NCBI GenBank assembly: GCA_021831035.1
Contig: JAKBNL010000010.1
Location: forward strand, 24,401-88,400
Source of the DNA: Actinomycetes bacterium
GTDB taxonomy: Bacteria > Actinomycetota > Acidimicrobiia > Acidimicrobiales > RAAP-2
Length of the DNA stretch: 64,000 nucleotides
Direction: 5' to 3'
Shown here: positions 44,414-53,647 of the stretch, piece by piece
Layout of the letters: every line of letters begins with the position of its first letter
Numbering within the stretch: position 1 is the first letter of the stretch
Notes under the pieces: model-generated
Told to the model about the DNA's origin: nothing
The model's database searches: none
Seen by the model: the letters and a program-made list of their open reading frames with translations, nothing else
Translations under genes and position numbers: made by a program

Positions 44414-45814
44414 ATGAGCTTTCCCAGCGCCTCCTACTCGATCACCATGCGGGTGAAACTCACCAACACCTCGGCCATCTCGGCGGTCGCCACCGCGGTG
44501 AGCGCGGCCGGGGGACTGGTGACGGCCCTCGACGTCGTCGAGCCGATCGAGGGCCACACGGTGATCGACGTCACCTGCAACGCCAGCGACGAGGGGCACG
44601 CCGAGGTCCTGCGCGGGGCGGTCGAGGCGGTCGAGGGGGCGCACGTCCACGCGGTGAGCGACCGGACCTTCCTGCTGCACCTGGGCGGCACGATCGGGAC
44701 CGAGCCCAAGGTCCCCCTGAAGACCCGCGACGACCTCTCCATGGCCTACACCCCCGGGGTCGCGCGGATCTGCAGCGCGATCGCCAAGGACGTCGACCTC
44801 GCGCGCAAGTTCACGATCAAGCGCAACGCCGTCGCCGTCGTGACCGACGGGTCGGCGGTGCTCGGGCTCGGCAACATCGGCCCCGAGGCGGCGCTGCCGG
44901 TGATGGAGGGCAAGGCCCTCCTCTTCAAGCGCTTCGCGGGCATCGACGCGTGGCCGGTCTGCCTGGCCACCCAGGACGTCGACGAGATCGTCGGCATCGT
45001 CCAGGCGATCGCCCCGGTCTACGGCGGGATCAACCTCGAGGACATCGCGGCCCCGCGCTGCTTCGAGATCGAGCGGCGCCTGCGCGACGCGCTCGACATC
45101 CCGGTCTTCCACGACGACCAGCACGGCACGGCGACGGTGGTCTACGCCGCCCTCCTCAACGCGCTCAAGGTCGTGGACAAGTCACTCGACGCGGTGCGCG
45201 TGGCGATCGTGGGCATCGGCGCGGCCGGCGTGGCGATCACCCGTCTGCTCCTCGCCGAGGGCGTCGGCGACGTCGTCACCCTGAACCATCACGGCATCCT
45301 CGACCCGGCCGACCCCACCCTCGACGACGAGCGGCGCTGGGTGGCCGAGCACACCAACGCCGAGGGGCGCCGCGGCGACCTGCGCGAGGCGATGCGCGGC
45401 GCCGACGTCTTCATCGGCGTCTCGGGGCCGAACGTGATGGGCGAGGAGCACCTCGCGCTCATGGCGCACGACGCCATCGTCTTCGCCCTGGCGAACCCCG
45501 ACCCCGAGATCGATCCGGCGATCGCGCGGCGCCACGCGCGGGTCGTGGCGACCGGTCGCAGCGACGAGCCGAACCAGATCAACAACGTGCTGGCCTTCCC
45601 GGGGATCTTCCGCGGACTGCTCGACGCGGGTGCGACCAAGGTCACCGAGGCGGTCGAGATCGCCGCCGGCCGGGCCATCGCCGAGGTCGTGAGCGAGGAC
45701 GAACTCTCGGCCGACTACATCGTGCCGACCGTCTTCAACCCGGCCGTCGTGCCCGCGGTGGCCGGGGCGGTGGAGGCCGTGGCGCGCGCGCTCGGCGCCG
45801 CCCACGCCGACTGA
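44414..45814 (+). CDS. NAD-dependent malic enzyme with N-terminal ACT domain
   Basis: 466 aa. Residues about 8-85 form an ACT-type ligand-binding domain ([23 protein letters not shown]). The rest is malic enzyme: YTPGVA, the catalytic lysine in [35 protein letters not shown], and the nucleotide motif VGIGAAGVA. It decarboxylates malate to pyruvate and may be allosterically controlled through ACT. AAGGACG precedes ATG 44414; TAGGAT (44368-44373) is a candidate -10. Cofactor (NAD or NADP) not certain. Confidence 0.92.
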   Translation: MSFPSASYSITMRVKLTNTSAISAVATAVSAAGGLVTALDVVEPIEGHTVIDVTCNASDEGHAEVLRGAVEAVEGAHVHAVSDRTFLLHLGGTIGTEPKVPLKTRDDLSMAYTPGVARICSAIAKDVDLARKFTIKRNAVAVVTDGSAVLGLGNIGPEAALPVMEGKALLFKRFAGIDAWPVCLATQDVDEIVGIVQAIAPVYGGINLEDIAAPRCFEIERRLRDALDIPVFHDDQHGTATVVYAALLNALKVVDKSLDAVRVAIVGIGAAGVAITRLLLAEGVGDVVTLNHHGILDPADPTLDDERRWVAEHTNAEGRRGDLREAMRGADVFIGVSGPNVMGEEHLALMAHDAIVFALANPDPEIDPAIARRHARVVATGRSDEPNQINNVLAFPGIFRGLLDAGATKVTEAVEIAAGRAIAEVVSEDELSADYIVPTVFNPAVVPAVAGAVEAVARALGAAHAD

Positions 45815-46345
45815 TCAGCCCACGCGCACGAAGGTCCCGCGGTAGCCACCGCTCGACTGGACCAGTCGACGGGCCGAGCAGGTGAAGCTGACCGGCGGCG
45901 TCGAGGTCGTCGGGGTCAGGCGGACCGTTCGCCCGTCGTAGGTCGCGCGGACGCGAAAGGACTCGGGGCGCGTCGTGAGGAAGTCGAGCACGTCGCCGCG
46001 CACGGCGACGGTGTAGACCACCGTCCCGCGCAGTTGGATCACGTAGGGACGCCCGAGGACGACGCCGCGCAGCGCCGTGGCGTGGGCGTAGCGGGCGACC
46101 TCGCGCCCCGCGCCGGTGAAGGTGAGGGTGCGTCCGGCGTCGCCGCGCAGGGTGAAGGGGTGGCCCGCGTAGGTGTCCGCCTCGACCTCGCCGACCTCGC
46201 GCCAGGTGCCGCGCAGGCACGACGGGACGGCGCGGGCGACCCGGGCCGCGCCGAGCGGGGTCGCGGGCGCGAGCAGCGGCGCGCCGACCGCGGCGAGGAC
46301 GAGGGCGGTCGGGCCGACGAGGCGCGCGATTCGACGAGGACCCAC
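45815..46345 (-). CDS. Secreted protein of unknown function
   Basis: About 176 aa. An N-terminal signal peptide (basic start, hydrophobic VGPTALVLAAVGAPLLAP, Ala-rich cleavage region near 34) precedes a beta-rich domain with two cysteines (in VPSCLRGTW and SFTCSARR) that could form a disulfide. GTG 46345 lies six bases after GAGAGGGGG; GTG 46351 is an alternative. Minus-strand TACACT (46372-46377) is a likely -10. Lipocalin-like size and strand content, but no family claimed. Confidence 0.65.
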   Translation of the reverse strand: MGPRRIARLVGPTALVLAAVGAPLLAPATPLGAARVARAVPSCLRGTWREVGEVEADTYAGHPFTLRGDAGRTLTFTGAGREVARYAHATALRGVVLGRPYVIQLRGTVVYTVAVRGDVLDFLTTRPESFRVRATYDGRTVRLTPTTSTPPVSFTCSARRLVQSSGGYRGTFVRVG

Positions 46346-46454
46346 TCGCACCCCCTCTCGCGATCGAGCGAAGTGTACGGTCCACGCCCGTCGCGGGCAA
46401 GAACGGCGCTCGTCCGTCCACCGGGTCGGGGGGCGAGAGGGATACCCTCGGTAC

Positions 46455-47555
46455 GTGCCCACCGGTCCGATCACCGGGCCCGGCGAGGACCCGCACGACG
46501 TCGTCGAGTACGTCCGCGCCCTCGGACACGCGGTCTCCCTCGAGCAGCTCGACCGGCTCCACCGTCGCCGCCTGGTGCCGGCGCCGCTGGGCGGCGCCTT
46601 CCCGCCGGGCACGGCCGAACGGGTGGCCCGGATCGCCGAGCTGCGCGCGACGACCCGCCAGTTCGACGAGGTGGCGTGGCGGCTGTGGTGGGAGGGCTTC
46701 ACCGTCGAGCCCCTGCTCGTGCGCTCCTTCCTCGAGCGCCGGGCGGCTCGCTGGGACGACCTCGTCGCCGGCGACGAGCCCGACGAGCCGGCTCCGAGGG
46801 AGCGCGACGTCCTCGAGGACGTCTTCTTCCGCCACTTGAAGAAGGGCTCGTCCACGTCGAGCGGTCGGCGCACCCTCGAGCGCGGCGCCGCGACCTACCT
46901 CACGTTCTCCCGCCTGCTCGTCGAACTCGAGCTCGGCGGGGACGGCCCGCCCGGCCCCTCCGGCGCCTTCGCGGGACCGCTGGCCGGGCTCGTCGGGGAG
47001 GGGGACCTCGACTTCACCAAGGCCGCGGTGGACACGAGCGACGTCGAGCTCGCGCGCGCCCGGCTCGTCGCGCGACGGCTCTTCGCGGTGATCGCCCGGG
47101 TCGGCACGGCCCTCGCGCGCCTCCACGGCGCCGGCCACAGCGACTCGGTGGGCCGCACCCTGGTGGCGATGACCGAGAGCGCGAGCGAGCAGGTGCTCGC
47201 CGTCCTGCTCGCGGCGGCCGACGAGCACCCCTCGGGGCTCGCCGACCCCGGGACGCCGGACGAGGCGCCGCGTCGACCCGTCGACTTCGCGACCTTCTCG
47301 CGGCTGCGGTCCCTCGCCGGGGCCGACCCGGCCGCCGCCCGGCTCCTCGAGCCCGAGCGGCTCGCGGCGGCCCTCGCCTCGCCCGAGGGCCTCGCGGCGT
47401 GGCGGGCCGAGGCGGCGCCCCTCGCCGAGCCCGCGGGGGAGGTCGGCCCCGGGAGCGACGTCGCCGCCGAGGACCTCGGCCCCGCGCCCGAGGGCGTCGA
47501 CGACCCCGAGGACACGAGCGAAGGGCTCCCGTCAAAAAAAAAAAATCCTAAATGA
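46455..47555 (+). CDS. MerR-like helix-turn-helix protein, unknown
   Basis: 366 aa from GTG 46455, with TACCCT (46443-46448) exactly 6 nt upstream. Residues about 15-60 look like a MerR-type winged helix (LDRLHRRRLVPAP then PPGTAERVARIAELR). The remainder is helical and Ala/Glu-rich with no recognised effector domain. The C-terminus is encoded by a run of twelve A residues giving SKKKNPK. Likely a regulator; targets unknown. Confidence 0.65.
   Translation: MPTGPITGPGEDPHDVVEYVRALGHAVSLEQLDRLHRRRLVPAPLGGAFPPGTAERVARIAELRATTRQFDEVAWRLWWEGFTVEPLLVRSFLERRAARWDDLVAGDEPDEPAPRERDVLEDVFFRHLKKGSSTSSGRRTLERGAATYLTFSRLLVELELGGDGPPGPSGAFAGPLAGLVGEGDLDFTKAAVDTSDVELARARLVARRLFAVIARVGTALARLHGAGHSDSVGRTLVAMTESASEQVLAVLLAAADEHPSGLADPGTPDEAPRRPVDFATFSRLRSLAGADPAAARLLEPERLAAALASPEGLAAWRAEAAPLAEPAGEVGPGSDVAAEDLGPAPEGVDDPEDTSEGLPSKKKNPK
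47534..47545 (+). repeat. Poly-A tract of 12 at the end of the MerR-like gene
   Basis: A homopolymer of twelve A, rare in this GC-rich DNA, lies within a GGGCTC...GAGCCC inverted repeat (47523-47528 and 47554-47559). A slip by one base changes only the last few residues. Confidence 0.8.
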
Positions 47556-47603
47556 GCCCCGGCGGCGCCCCGGGGGACGGGCTCGCGCGTCGCGGGCGCA
47601 CCG

Positions 47604-47609
47604 TAGGGT
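47604..47609 (+). promoter_or_regulatory. -10-like hexamer of rarA, leaderless
   Basis: TAGGGT followed by 6 nt and the GTG of rarA. No Shine-Dalgarno. Confidence 0.5.
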
Positions 47610-47615
47610 CGGGGC

Positions 47616-48932
47616 GTGAGCGATCTGTTCGAGGCGGCGGGACTCACCCCGGAGGCGCCGGCACCGCTCGCGGACCGGCTCCGACCCCGCACGCTCGACG
47701 AGGTCGTCGGCCAGGACCACCTGCTCGGTCACGACGGGCCCATCCGCAAGATGGCCGAGGCCCACCGGCTCAGCTCGATGGTGCTCTGGGGCCCACCCGG
47801 GACCGGCAAGACGACGATCGCCCGGCTGCTCGCGGCGGCGGCCGGCTACGAGTTCGACCAGCTCTCGGCCGTCTTCTCGGGCGTCGCCGACCTGAAGAAG
47901 GCCTTCGAGGCGGCCCGCCAGCGCCGCACCATGGGCCAGTCGACGCTGCTCTTCGTCGACGAGATCCACCGGTTCAACCGCGCCCAACAGGACGGCTTCT
48001 TGCCCTTCGTCGAGCGCGGCGTCGTCACCCTGGTCGGGGCGACCACCGAGAACCCCTCGTTCGAGCTCAACGGGGCCCTCCTCAGCCGGTGCCAGGTCTT
48101 CGTGCTGCACCGTCTCGACGACGCGGCCCTCGAGACCCTGCTCGCGCGGGCCGAGGCCCACACCGAGCGGCCGCTGCCCCTCGAGACGGAGGCGCGCGCC
48201 ACGCTGCGCGCGATGGCCGACGGCGACGGCCGCTACCTGCTCAGCCTGGCCGAGACGCTCATCACCGTCGGGCCGCGCGAGTCGCTCGGAGTCGCCGAGA
48301 TGGGTCGGCTCCTCCAGAAGCGCAGCCCGGCCTACGACAAGGACCGCGAGGAGCACTACAACCTCATCTCGGCGCTGCACAAGTCGATCCGCGGCTCGGA
48401 CCCCGACGCGGCGCTGTACTGGCTCGCGCGCATGCTGGTGGGTGGGGAGGACCCCCTCTTCATCGCCCGGCGGCTCATGCGCGCGGCGAGCGAGGACATC
48501 GGGTCGGCCGATCCGATGTCCCTGGTGCTCGCCAACGCGGCCAAGGACGCCTACGACTTCATGGGCTCACCCGAGGGCGAGCTGGCCCTGGCCCAGCTCA
48601 CGGTGCACCTGGCCTGCGCGCCCAAGTCCAACCGGGTCTACCGGGCCTTCGGGGCGGCCCGGCGCGCCGCCGGCGAGACCGGCTCGCTGATGCCCCCCGC
48701 GCACATCTTGAACGCGCCGACCCGGCTCATGAAGGAGCTCGGCTACGGACGGGGTTACGAGTACGACCACGACGTCGAGGGCGGTGTCTCGGGTCAGAAC
48801 TACTTCCCCGACGAGATGGCGCCCCAACGCTTCTACGAGCCCACCGACGTCGGGGCCGAGGCGCGCGTGCGCGAGCGCCTCGCCCAATGGCGCGCGCTGC
48901 GCGAGCACCGCGCCGGCCCGCCCGCCCCCTAA
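47616..48932 (+). CDS. rarA: RarA/MgsA replication-associated recombination AAA ATPase
   Basis: 438 aa clamp-loader-like ATPase acting at stalled replication forks. Walker A GPPGTGKT is at 59-66, Walker B is LFVDEIHRFN, sensor 1 is GATTENPSFE, and the C-terminal tetramerisation domain contains ASEDIGSADP and HLACAPKSN. Full length. It follows the MerR-like gene but has its own leaderless promoter. Confidence 0.95.
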   Translation: MSDLFEAAGLTPEAPAPLADRLRPRTLDEVVGQDHLLGHDGPIRKMAEAHRLSSMVLWGPPGTGKTTIARLLAAAAGYEFDQLSAVFSGVADLKKAFEAARQRRTMGQSTLLFVDEIHRFNRAQQDGFLPFVERGVVTLVGATTENPSFELNGALLSRCQVFVLHRLDDAALETLLARAEAHTERPLPLETEARATLRAMADGDGRYLLSLAETLITVGPRESLGVAEMGRLLQKRSPAYDKDREEHYNLISALHKSIRGSDPDAALYWLARMLVGGEDPLFIARRLMRAASEDIGSADPMSLVLANAAKDAYDFMGSPEGELALAQLTVHLACAPKSNRVYRAFGAARRAAGETGSLMPPAHILNAPTRLMKELGYGRGYEYDHDVEGGVSGQNYFPDEMAPQRFYEPTDVGAEARVRERLAQWRALREHRAGPPAP

Positions 48933-48977
48933 ACGCCCCCTCGACGTTCGGGCCGACGCCCCCCGTAGGCTCGGCGC

Positions 48978-49451
48978 GTGGTCGTGACCTGTGCGCAGTG
49001 CGGGTGCCTCGTCGAGCGCGGCGTGCGCGTGGCGGTGTGCGCCGACGACGCGTGCTGCTGTGCGCACCTCTCGACCCGAGAGGCGCTCGAGCGCCTCGCC
49101 GAGGGCGTTCGGGTGGCCTTTGGCGAGGCCGACCTCGAGGGCTTCTCGTCCCTGCTCGCGCCCGACGTGCGCTGGGGCGACGACGACGCCCCCAACCGCT
49201 GTCGGAGTCGCGAGGACGTCGTTTCGACGTTGCGCGGCGCGCTCGAGCGCGGGGTGAGCGGGTCCCTGGGCGAGGTCGAGACCGGCCCGGCCGGGGTCCT
49301 CGCCCACCTCGTCGTCACGCGATCCGACGCGTCCGAGGAGACTCGCGACCTCTTCCACCTCTACGTAGTGCGCGAAGGTCGCATAAGCGAGATCGTGCCC
49401 TACTCGAGCCGCGCCGACGCCGCGGCCGCCCTCGCGGCGATCCCGACCTGA
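48978..49451 (+). CDS. Cys-rich knuckle fused to SnoaL/NTF2-like domain
   Basis: 157 aa from GTG 48978, TAGGCT (48966-48971) exactly 6 nt upstream. Residues 5-30 carry Cys5, Cys8, Cys10, Cys21, Cys26, Cys27, Cys28 and His30, a dense potential metal site. Residues about 33-155 form a SnoaL/NTF2-like fold (nuclear transport factor type) with ADLEGFSSLLAPDVRW and DLFHLYVVREGRISEIVPY. No known protein with this exact combination is recalled. Function unknown. Confidence 0.7.
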   Translation: MVVTCAQCGCLVERGVRVAVCADDACCCAHLSTREALERLAEGVRVAFGEADLEGFSSLLAPDVRWGDDDAPNRCRSREDVVSTLRGALERGVSGSLGEVETGPAGVLAHLVVTRSDASEETRDLFHLYVVREGRISEIVPYSSRADAAAALAAIPT

Positions 49452-49452
49452 G

Positions 49453-49482
49453 CGAACGGCCCGCGCCGCGGCGCGGCGTTCG
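49453..49482. terminator. Bidirectional GC-rich hairpin between convergent genes
   Basis: CGAACG (49453-49458) pairs with CGTTCG (49477-49482) around a 14-bp palindrome CGCGCCGCGGCGCG (49462-49475). It fills most of the gap between the SnoaL-like and MBL-fold genes, the usual place for a shared terminator. Confidence 0.55.
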
Positions 49483-49497
49483 ATCGAGCCGCGGTGC

Positions 49498-50055
49498 TCA
49501 GCGCGCGAGCGCCGCCGGGGCGAAGGGCGCGCCGTGGCCCGGGACGATGAGGACCGGGTCGAGGGTGAGGACGGCCGCGCGCGAGGCGACCAGCGCCTCG
49601 GGGTCCTCGGCGCGCGGGTCGACCTCGGGACCCTCCACCGACCACCACAGGTGGGTGCACACCACGAGGCCCTCCTCGGTCGAGACGAGGGTCGATAGGT
49701 CCTGGCGGGTGTGGCCCGGGGTGTCGAGCAGGCGGACCGACGGGGCGCCCGAGATGCCGTCGGTACGGTCGTCCCACACGTCGTCTTTGTAGACCGCCCA
49801 GTGGTCGTGGAAGCGCGCTCTTACAAAGAGTGCGGCGTTCAGCGTGTGGTCGGGGTGGTGGTGGCTGAAGATCACGTCGGTGACCTCCTCGGGGGCCAGC
49901 CCGCGCTCAGCGAGCGCGTCGAGGATGAGCGAGCGGCGCGCCACCATGCCCGGGTCGATGACGATCACGGTCGGGCCCTCGCGCACGAGCACCACGGTGC
50001 TCGCCACCCGCTCGCCCACGTAGCCGTTCGTGAGCACCTCTAGCGTCGCGGTCAT
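49498..50055 (-). CDS. MBL-fold metallohydrolase
   Basis: 185 aa metallo-beta-lactamase fold protein. The metal motif HHHPDH lies in IFSHHHPDHTLN, with Asp in VIDPGM, a further His in TPGHTRQDL and the final His in VPGHGAPF. The ATG 50055 has GGGGGAG upstream and a TAGACA -10 candidate. Small single-domain hydrolase; substrate unknown. Confidence 0.88.
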   Translation of the reverse strand: MTATLEVLTNGYVGERVASTVVLVREGPTVIVIDPGMVARRSLILDALAERGLAPEEVTDVIFSHHHPDHTLNAALFVRARFHDHWAVYKDDVWDDRTDGISGAPSVRLLDTPGHTRQDLSTLVSTEEGLVVCTHLWWSVEGPEVDPRAEDPEALVASRAAVLTLDPVLIVPGHGAPFAPAALAR

Positions 50056-50272
50056 CGACTCCCCCTGGTCGCCTCGTGTCTAGCCGCTGGGCGAGACGCG
50101 TGAAGGTTCGCGGGGCGTTGCCGGCGTCGGTCTGGGGTCAGCGCCGCCCGTACGTCCGCGGATTTACGGGCTACGGGGTGGGGACGGTCGTCATCGGGGA
50201 ACTCCTCGCGCGGGTCGCGCGAGCCCGCGTACGATGAGCCCGCCGGGCCGTCGGCCCGACGGGGGAGGCGCC
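50056..50272. other. Intergenic region with BNR-gene promoter and leader hairpin
   Basis: 217 bases between divergent genes. TACGAT (50230-50235) is a likely -10 for the rightward gene. Its leader contains the hairpin CGGGCC-GTC-GGCCCG (50244-50258) just before the GGGGGAGG ribosome site. No gene or RNA recognised in the rest. Confidence 0.45.
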
Positions 50273-51388
50273 ATGAGTGGGGTGCGGGTACTGGTCGGCA
50301 CGAGCAAGGGCGCGTTCGTCATGACCGCCGACGGCGCGCGCCGCGACTGGCGGATCGACGGCCCGTTCTTCGAGGGCTGGGAGGTCTACCACGTGAAGGG
50401 ATCGCCGGTCGATCCCAACCGGATCTACGCCAGCCAGTCGACGAGCTGGTTCGGCCAGATCGTCCAGCGCTCCAACGACGGCGGGAAGAGCTGGGACACG
50501 GTCTCCAACCAGTTCAGCTACGACGGCGTGCCCGGCACCCACCAGTGGTACGACGGGACCCCGCACCCGTGGGAGTTCGCGCGCGTCTGGCACTTCGAGC
50601 CCTCCCTCTCCGACCCCGACGCGGTGCTCGCCGGGGTCGAGGACGCGGCCCTCTTCAGCTCGAGCGACGCCGGGGCCAGCTGGAGCGAGCTCTCGGGGCT
50701 GCGCAACGGCGGGACCGGCTCGCGCTGGCAGCCCGGCGCGGGCGGCATGGCCGTGCACACGATCATCGAGGACCCGACCAACCCCGACCGGCTCTACGTG
50801 GCGATCTCGGCCGCGGGGGTCTTCCGCTCCGACGACGGGGGCACGACCTGGCAGCCCAAGAACCGCGGGCTCGCCTCGGGCGAGATCCCCGACGAGGACG
50901 CCGAGGTCGGCCACTGCGTGCACCGCATCGCGCTGCACCCCTCGGCCCCCGAGACCCTCTACATGCAGAAGCACTGGGACGTGATGCGCAGCGACGACGC
51001 CGGCGAGTCCTGGCGCGAGGTGAGCGGCGACCTGCCGACCGACTTCGGCTTCGCCATCGACGTGCACGCCCACGAGCCCGAGACCGTCTACGTGCTGCCG
51101 ATTACCAGCGACTCGGTGCACTACGTGCCCGAGGGACGCCTGCGGGTCTACCGCAGCCGCACCGGCGGGGGGGAGTGGGAGCCGCTGGACAGGGGCCTGC
51201 CCCAGGAGCACTGCTACGTGAACGTGCTGCGCGACGCGATGGCGATCGACCGGCTCGACGAGTGCGGCGTCTACTTCGGCACCACCGGCGGGCAGGTCTT
51301 CGCCTCGCCCGACGGCGGCGACACCTGGAACACCATCGCCGCGAACCTGCCCCGGGTGCTCTCGGTCGAGGTCCAGACCCTGGCGTGA
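50273..51388 (+). CDS. BNR/sialidase-like beta-propeller protein
   Basis: 371 aa with five BNR (Asp-box) repeats: [32 protein letters not shown] and SPDGGDTW, predicting a propeller. No signal peptide, so likely cytoplasmic, and no sialidase catalytic Arg triad is obvious. ATG 50273 is chosen because GGGGGAGG precedes it; the in-frame ATG 50234 overlaps the -10. It overlaps the following MoaD/ThiS-like gene by GTGA, implying a functional partnership. Confidence 0.82.
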   Translation: MSGVRVLVGTSKGAFVMTADGARRDWRIDGPFFEGWEVYHVKGSPVDPNRIYASQSTSWFGQIVQRSNDGGKSWDTVSNQFSYDGVPGTHQWYDGTPHPWEFARVWHFEPSLSDPDAVLAGVEDAALFSSSDAGASWSELSGLRNGGTGSRWQPGAGGMAVHTIIEDPTNPDRLYVAISAAGVFRSDDGGTTWQPKNRGLASGEIPDEDAEVGHCVHRIALHPSAPETLYMQKHWDVMRSDDAGESWREVSGDLPTDFGFAIDVHAHEPETVYVLPITSDSVHYVPEGRLRVYRSRTGGGEWEPLDRGLPQEHCYVNVLRDAMAIDRLDECGVYFGTTGGQVFASPDGGDTWNTIAANLPRVLSVEVQTLA

Positions 51389-51687
51389 GCGAGATCCGCG
51401 TCGTCATCCCGGCGCACCTGAAGACCCTCGCGCACGTCTCGGGCGAGGTGCGCCTCGAGGTCGAGGACCCGGTGACGACCGAGCGCGTCCTCGACGCCCT
51501 CGAGGCGCGCCACCCCGTGCTGGTGGGCACCATCCGCCACCCCGAGACCAAGGTCCGGCGGCCCTTCGTGCGCTTCTTCGCCTGCGAGGAGGACCTCAGC
51601 CACGACCCGACCGACCGGCCCCTGCCCGAGGCGGTCGCGCGCGGGCGCGAGCCCTTCTTCATCGTGGGGGCGATCGCCGGCGGCTGA
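51385..51687 (+). CDS. MoaD/ThiS-family ubiquitin-like protein, partner of the BNR protein
   Basis: 100 aa from GTG 51385. Beta-grasp fold typical of sulfur carriers, ending in Gly-Gly (VGAIAGG), the residues that become adenylated or thiocarboxylated. It is longer and different from the MoaD encoded at 52191. It may be a dedicated sulfur carrier or protein modifier working with the BNR propeller rather than molybdopterin synthase. That role is inference. Confidence 0.8.
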   Translation: MSEIRVVIPAHLKTLAHVSGEVRLEVEDPVTTERVLDALEARHPVLVGTIRHPETKVRRPFVRFFACEEDLSHDPTDRPLPEAVARGREPFFIVGAIAGG

Positions 51688-51726
51688 GCCGACCCGGGGC
51701 GAGCCCCGCGGCCTACGCTGCGTCGC

Positions 51727-52233
51727 GTGAGTCGCAGCGCCAAGGTCCTCGTCGTCTCGGACAGCCTCGCCCGGGGCGAGCGCGAGGACCTGGCCGGCCC
51801 GGCGCTCGTGGCGCGCCTCGAGTCGGCCGGCTACGCCGTGGTGGCGGTGCGCGCCGTCGCCGACGGCCGGGACGCGGTCGCGGCGGCTCTCGTTGAGCTG
51901 TGCGCGGACTTCGCCGGCCTCGTCCTCACGACCGGGGGGACGGGCTTCTCGGCGCGCGACGAGACCCCCGAGGGGACCCTGGCGGTACTCGAGCGCGAGG
52001 CGCCGGGCCTCGCCGAGGCGACCCGACTCGCCAACCCCCTCGGGCGGCTCTCGCGGGCTCGCGCGGGGACCCGGGGGGGCGCGCTCATCGTGAACCTGCC
52101 GGGCTCACCGCGCGGGGCGCTCGAGTGCCTCGAGGCCGTGCTCGACGTCCTCGACCACGCCCTCGACCTGCTGGCGGGGGGCGACGCCCCTCACCCGCCC
52201 GAGACGGGCGGCAGCACCGCGACCTCGTCGTAG
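51727..52233 (+). CDS. mog: MogA/MoaB-family molybdopterin adenylyltransferase
   Basis: 168 aa. The MPT-binding signature TTGGTGFSARDETPE, LSRARAGTRGG and NLPGSPRGA match MogA/MoaB. It adenylates molybdopterin before Mo insertion by MoeA. GTG 51727 has TACGCT 7 nt upstream, again a leaderless layout. Its last 43 bases overlap the convergent moaD. Confidence 0.9.
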   Translation: MSRSAKVLVVSDSLARGEREDLAGPALVARLESAGYAVVAVRAVADGRDAVAAALVELCADFAGLVLTTGGTGFSARDETPEGTLAVLEREAPGLAEATRLANPLGRLSRARAGTRGGALIVNLPGSPRGALECLEAVLDVLDHALDLLAGGDAPHPPETGGSTATSS

Positions 52234-52427
52234 TCGGCGACGGGGCTCGTCGCCGCGGCCGGCTCGCCGTTCACCCAGACCTGGCTCGTGGCGAGCACGG
52301 CGGCGAAGGCCTCGCCGTAGCGCGCGCTCGCGAGAGCGAGGACGGCCTCGACGGTGTCGCCCTCGACGAGGTCCTCACGCACCCCGGCCGCCTCGTGGGC
52401 CGGGCCGAGCAGGACGAGCCGGGCCAT
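52191..52427 (-). CDS. moaD: Molybdopterin synthase small subunit MoaD
   Basis: 78 aa beta-grasp sulfur carrier ending in Gly-Gly (PPVSGG). With MoaE it converts precursor Z to molybdopterin. VNGEPA and DYDEVAVLPPVSGG are family signatures. ATG overlaps the moeA stop (TGATG), placing it third in moaE-moeA-moaD. Confidence 0.9.
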   Translation of the reverse strand: MARLVLLGPAHEAAGVREDLVEGDTVEAVLALASARYGEAFAAVLATSQVWVNGEPAAATSPVADYDEVAVLPPVSGG

Positions 52428-53647
52428 CAGTGCGCCGCGGTGACGGGCCCGAGCACCATCACCGGCACGCGGTCCCCGCGGCCCGCGCCCTCGCCGTCCT
52501 CGAGGCGCGCGAGCGCGTTGGCCGAGGCGACCGCGCTCAACAGGTGCGAGCCCTGGCGCGATGTCCCCACCACGTGCAGGCGGCCCTCGGCGTCGAAGGC
52601 GACCTCGACGTGCACGAGGTGGGTGCGCCCGTCGGGCCGGCGTGCGAGGGGGACGTCGCAGAGGGCGAGGGTGGTCGGCCGATCGAGGTCGCGGTGCCCG
52701 GCCAGGGCCCGCAGCGCCGGGCGCACGAAGAGCTCGTAGCCCACGAGGGTCGAGACCGGGTTGCCGGCCAGGGCGAAGAGGGGCTGGCCGGCGGGGGTGC
52801 GGCCGTAGGTAAAGGGCTTGCCGGGCTTGATCGCGACCTGCATCGACCAGGCCCGCTCGGGGCAGAGCTCGGCGACGACGGTCTTGACGAAGTCGGCCTC
52901 GCCCACGCTCACCCCACCGGTCGAGATGACGGCGTCGCAGGTCTCGAGCCCGCGGGCCAGGGCGGCCTCGATTGCCGACGGGTCGTCGCCGGCCCGCCCG
53001 AGGTCGACGCCCACGAAGCCCGAGGCGGCGAGGGTCGAGAGCAGGGTGGGTCGGTTGGTGTCGCGGATCGTCCCCGGGGCGAGGACGGCCGCGTCGCTCA
53101 ACTCGTCACCCGTCGAGAGCACGCCCACCCGGGGTCGGGGGTGGACCCGCACGCCCTCGAGCCCCTGGCCGGCGAGCACCCCGCGGTGGGCGGGGGTGAG
53201 CACCTCGCCGGCCGCGAGCAGGGCGTCGCCGACGGCGACGTCCTCGCCGGCGCGCCGGATCGACTCGCCGGGCGCGACCGGGCGGGCGATGACGACGACC
53301 TCGCCCTCGCGCGCGGTGTCCTCCTGACGACAGACCGCGTCGGCGCCCGCGGGCACCGGCGCGCCGGTCATGATCCGAATCGCCTCGCCCGGGCCGAGTC
53401 GAAGCGCCCCGCTCTCGCCGGCGAAGATCGACCCGACGAGGCGCAGGCGCGCCGGGGCGGCCGCGGTGTCGGCGCTCTTTAGCGCGTAGCCGTCCATCGA
53501 GGAGTTGTCGAAGGGCGGCACCGCCTCGCGCGCGACGACGGCCTCGGCGACGACACAGCCCACGGCCTCTCCGAGGGGCGTCACGACCGGGGCGAGGGGC
53601 GCGAGCCCGTCGAGGACGCGCTCGCGGGCCGTCGCGAGGTCGATCAC
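52427..53647 (-). CDS. moeA: Molybdopterin molybdenumtransferase MoeA
   Basis: 406 aa enzyme inserting molybdate into adenylated molybdopterin. Key segments: PPFDNSSMDGYAL, GAPVPAGADAV, STGDEL, STGGVSVGEADFVK, KPGKPFTYG and ALAGNPVS. GTG 53647 overlaps the moaE stop by GTGA; the in-frame extension to 53722 lies within moaE and is rejected. Confidence 0.94.
   Translation of the reverse strand: MIDLATARERVLDGLAPLAPVVTPLGEAVGCVVAEAVVAREAVPPFDNSSMDGYALKSADTAAAPARLRLVGSIFAGESGALRLGPGEAIRIMTGAPVPAGADAVCRQEDTAREGEVVVIARPVAPGESIRRAGEDVAVGDALLAAGEVLTPAHRGVLAGQGLEGVRVHPRPRVGVLSTGDELSDAAVLAPGTIRDTNRPTLLSTLAASGFVGVDLGRAGDDPSAIEAALARGLETCDAVISTGGVSVGEADFVKTVVAELCPERAWSMQVAIKPGKPFTYGRTPAGQPLFALAGNPVSTLVGYELFVRPALRALAGHRDLDRPTTLALCDVPLARRPDGRTHLVHVEVAFDAEGRLHVVGTSRQGSHLLSAVASANALARLEDGEGAGRGDRVPVMVLGPVTAAH

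Noticed and set aside
47534..47556. Programmed frameshift at the poly-A tract
   Set aside because: Alternative frames stop within a few codons and add no domain, so no product of interest would result.
50273..51388. Secreted sialidase
   Set aside because: Asp boxes alone are structural; no signal peptide and no catalytic Arg triad or Tyr/Glu pair could be placed.
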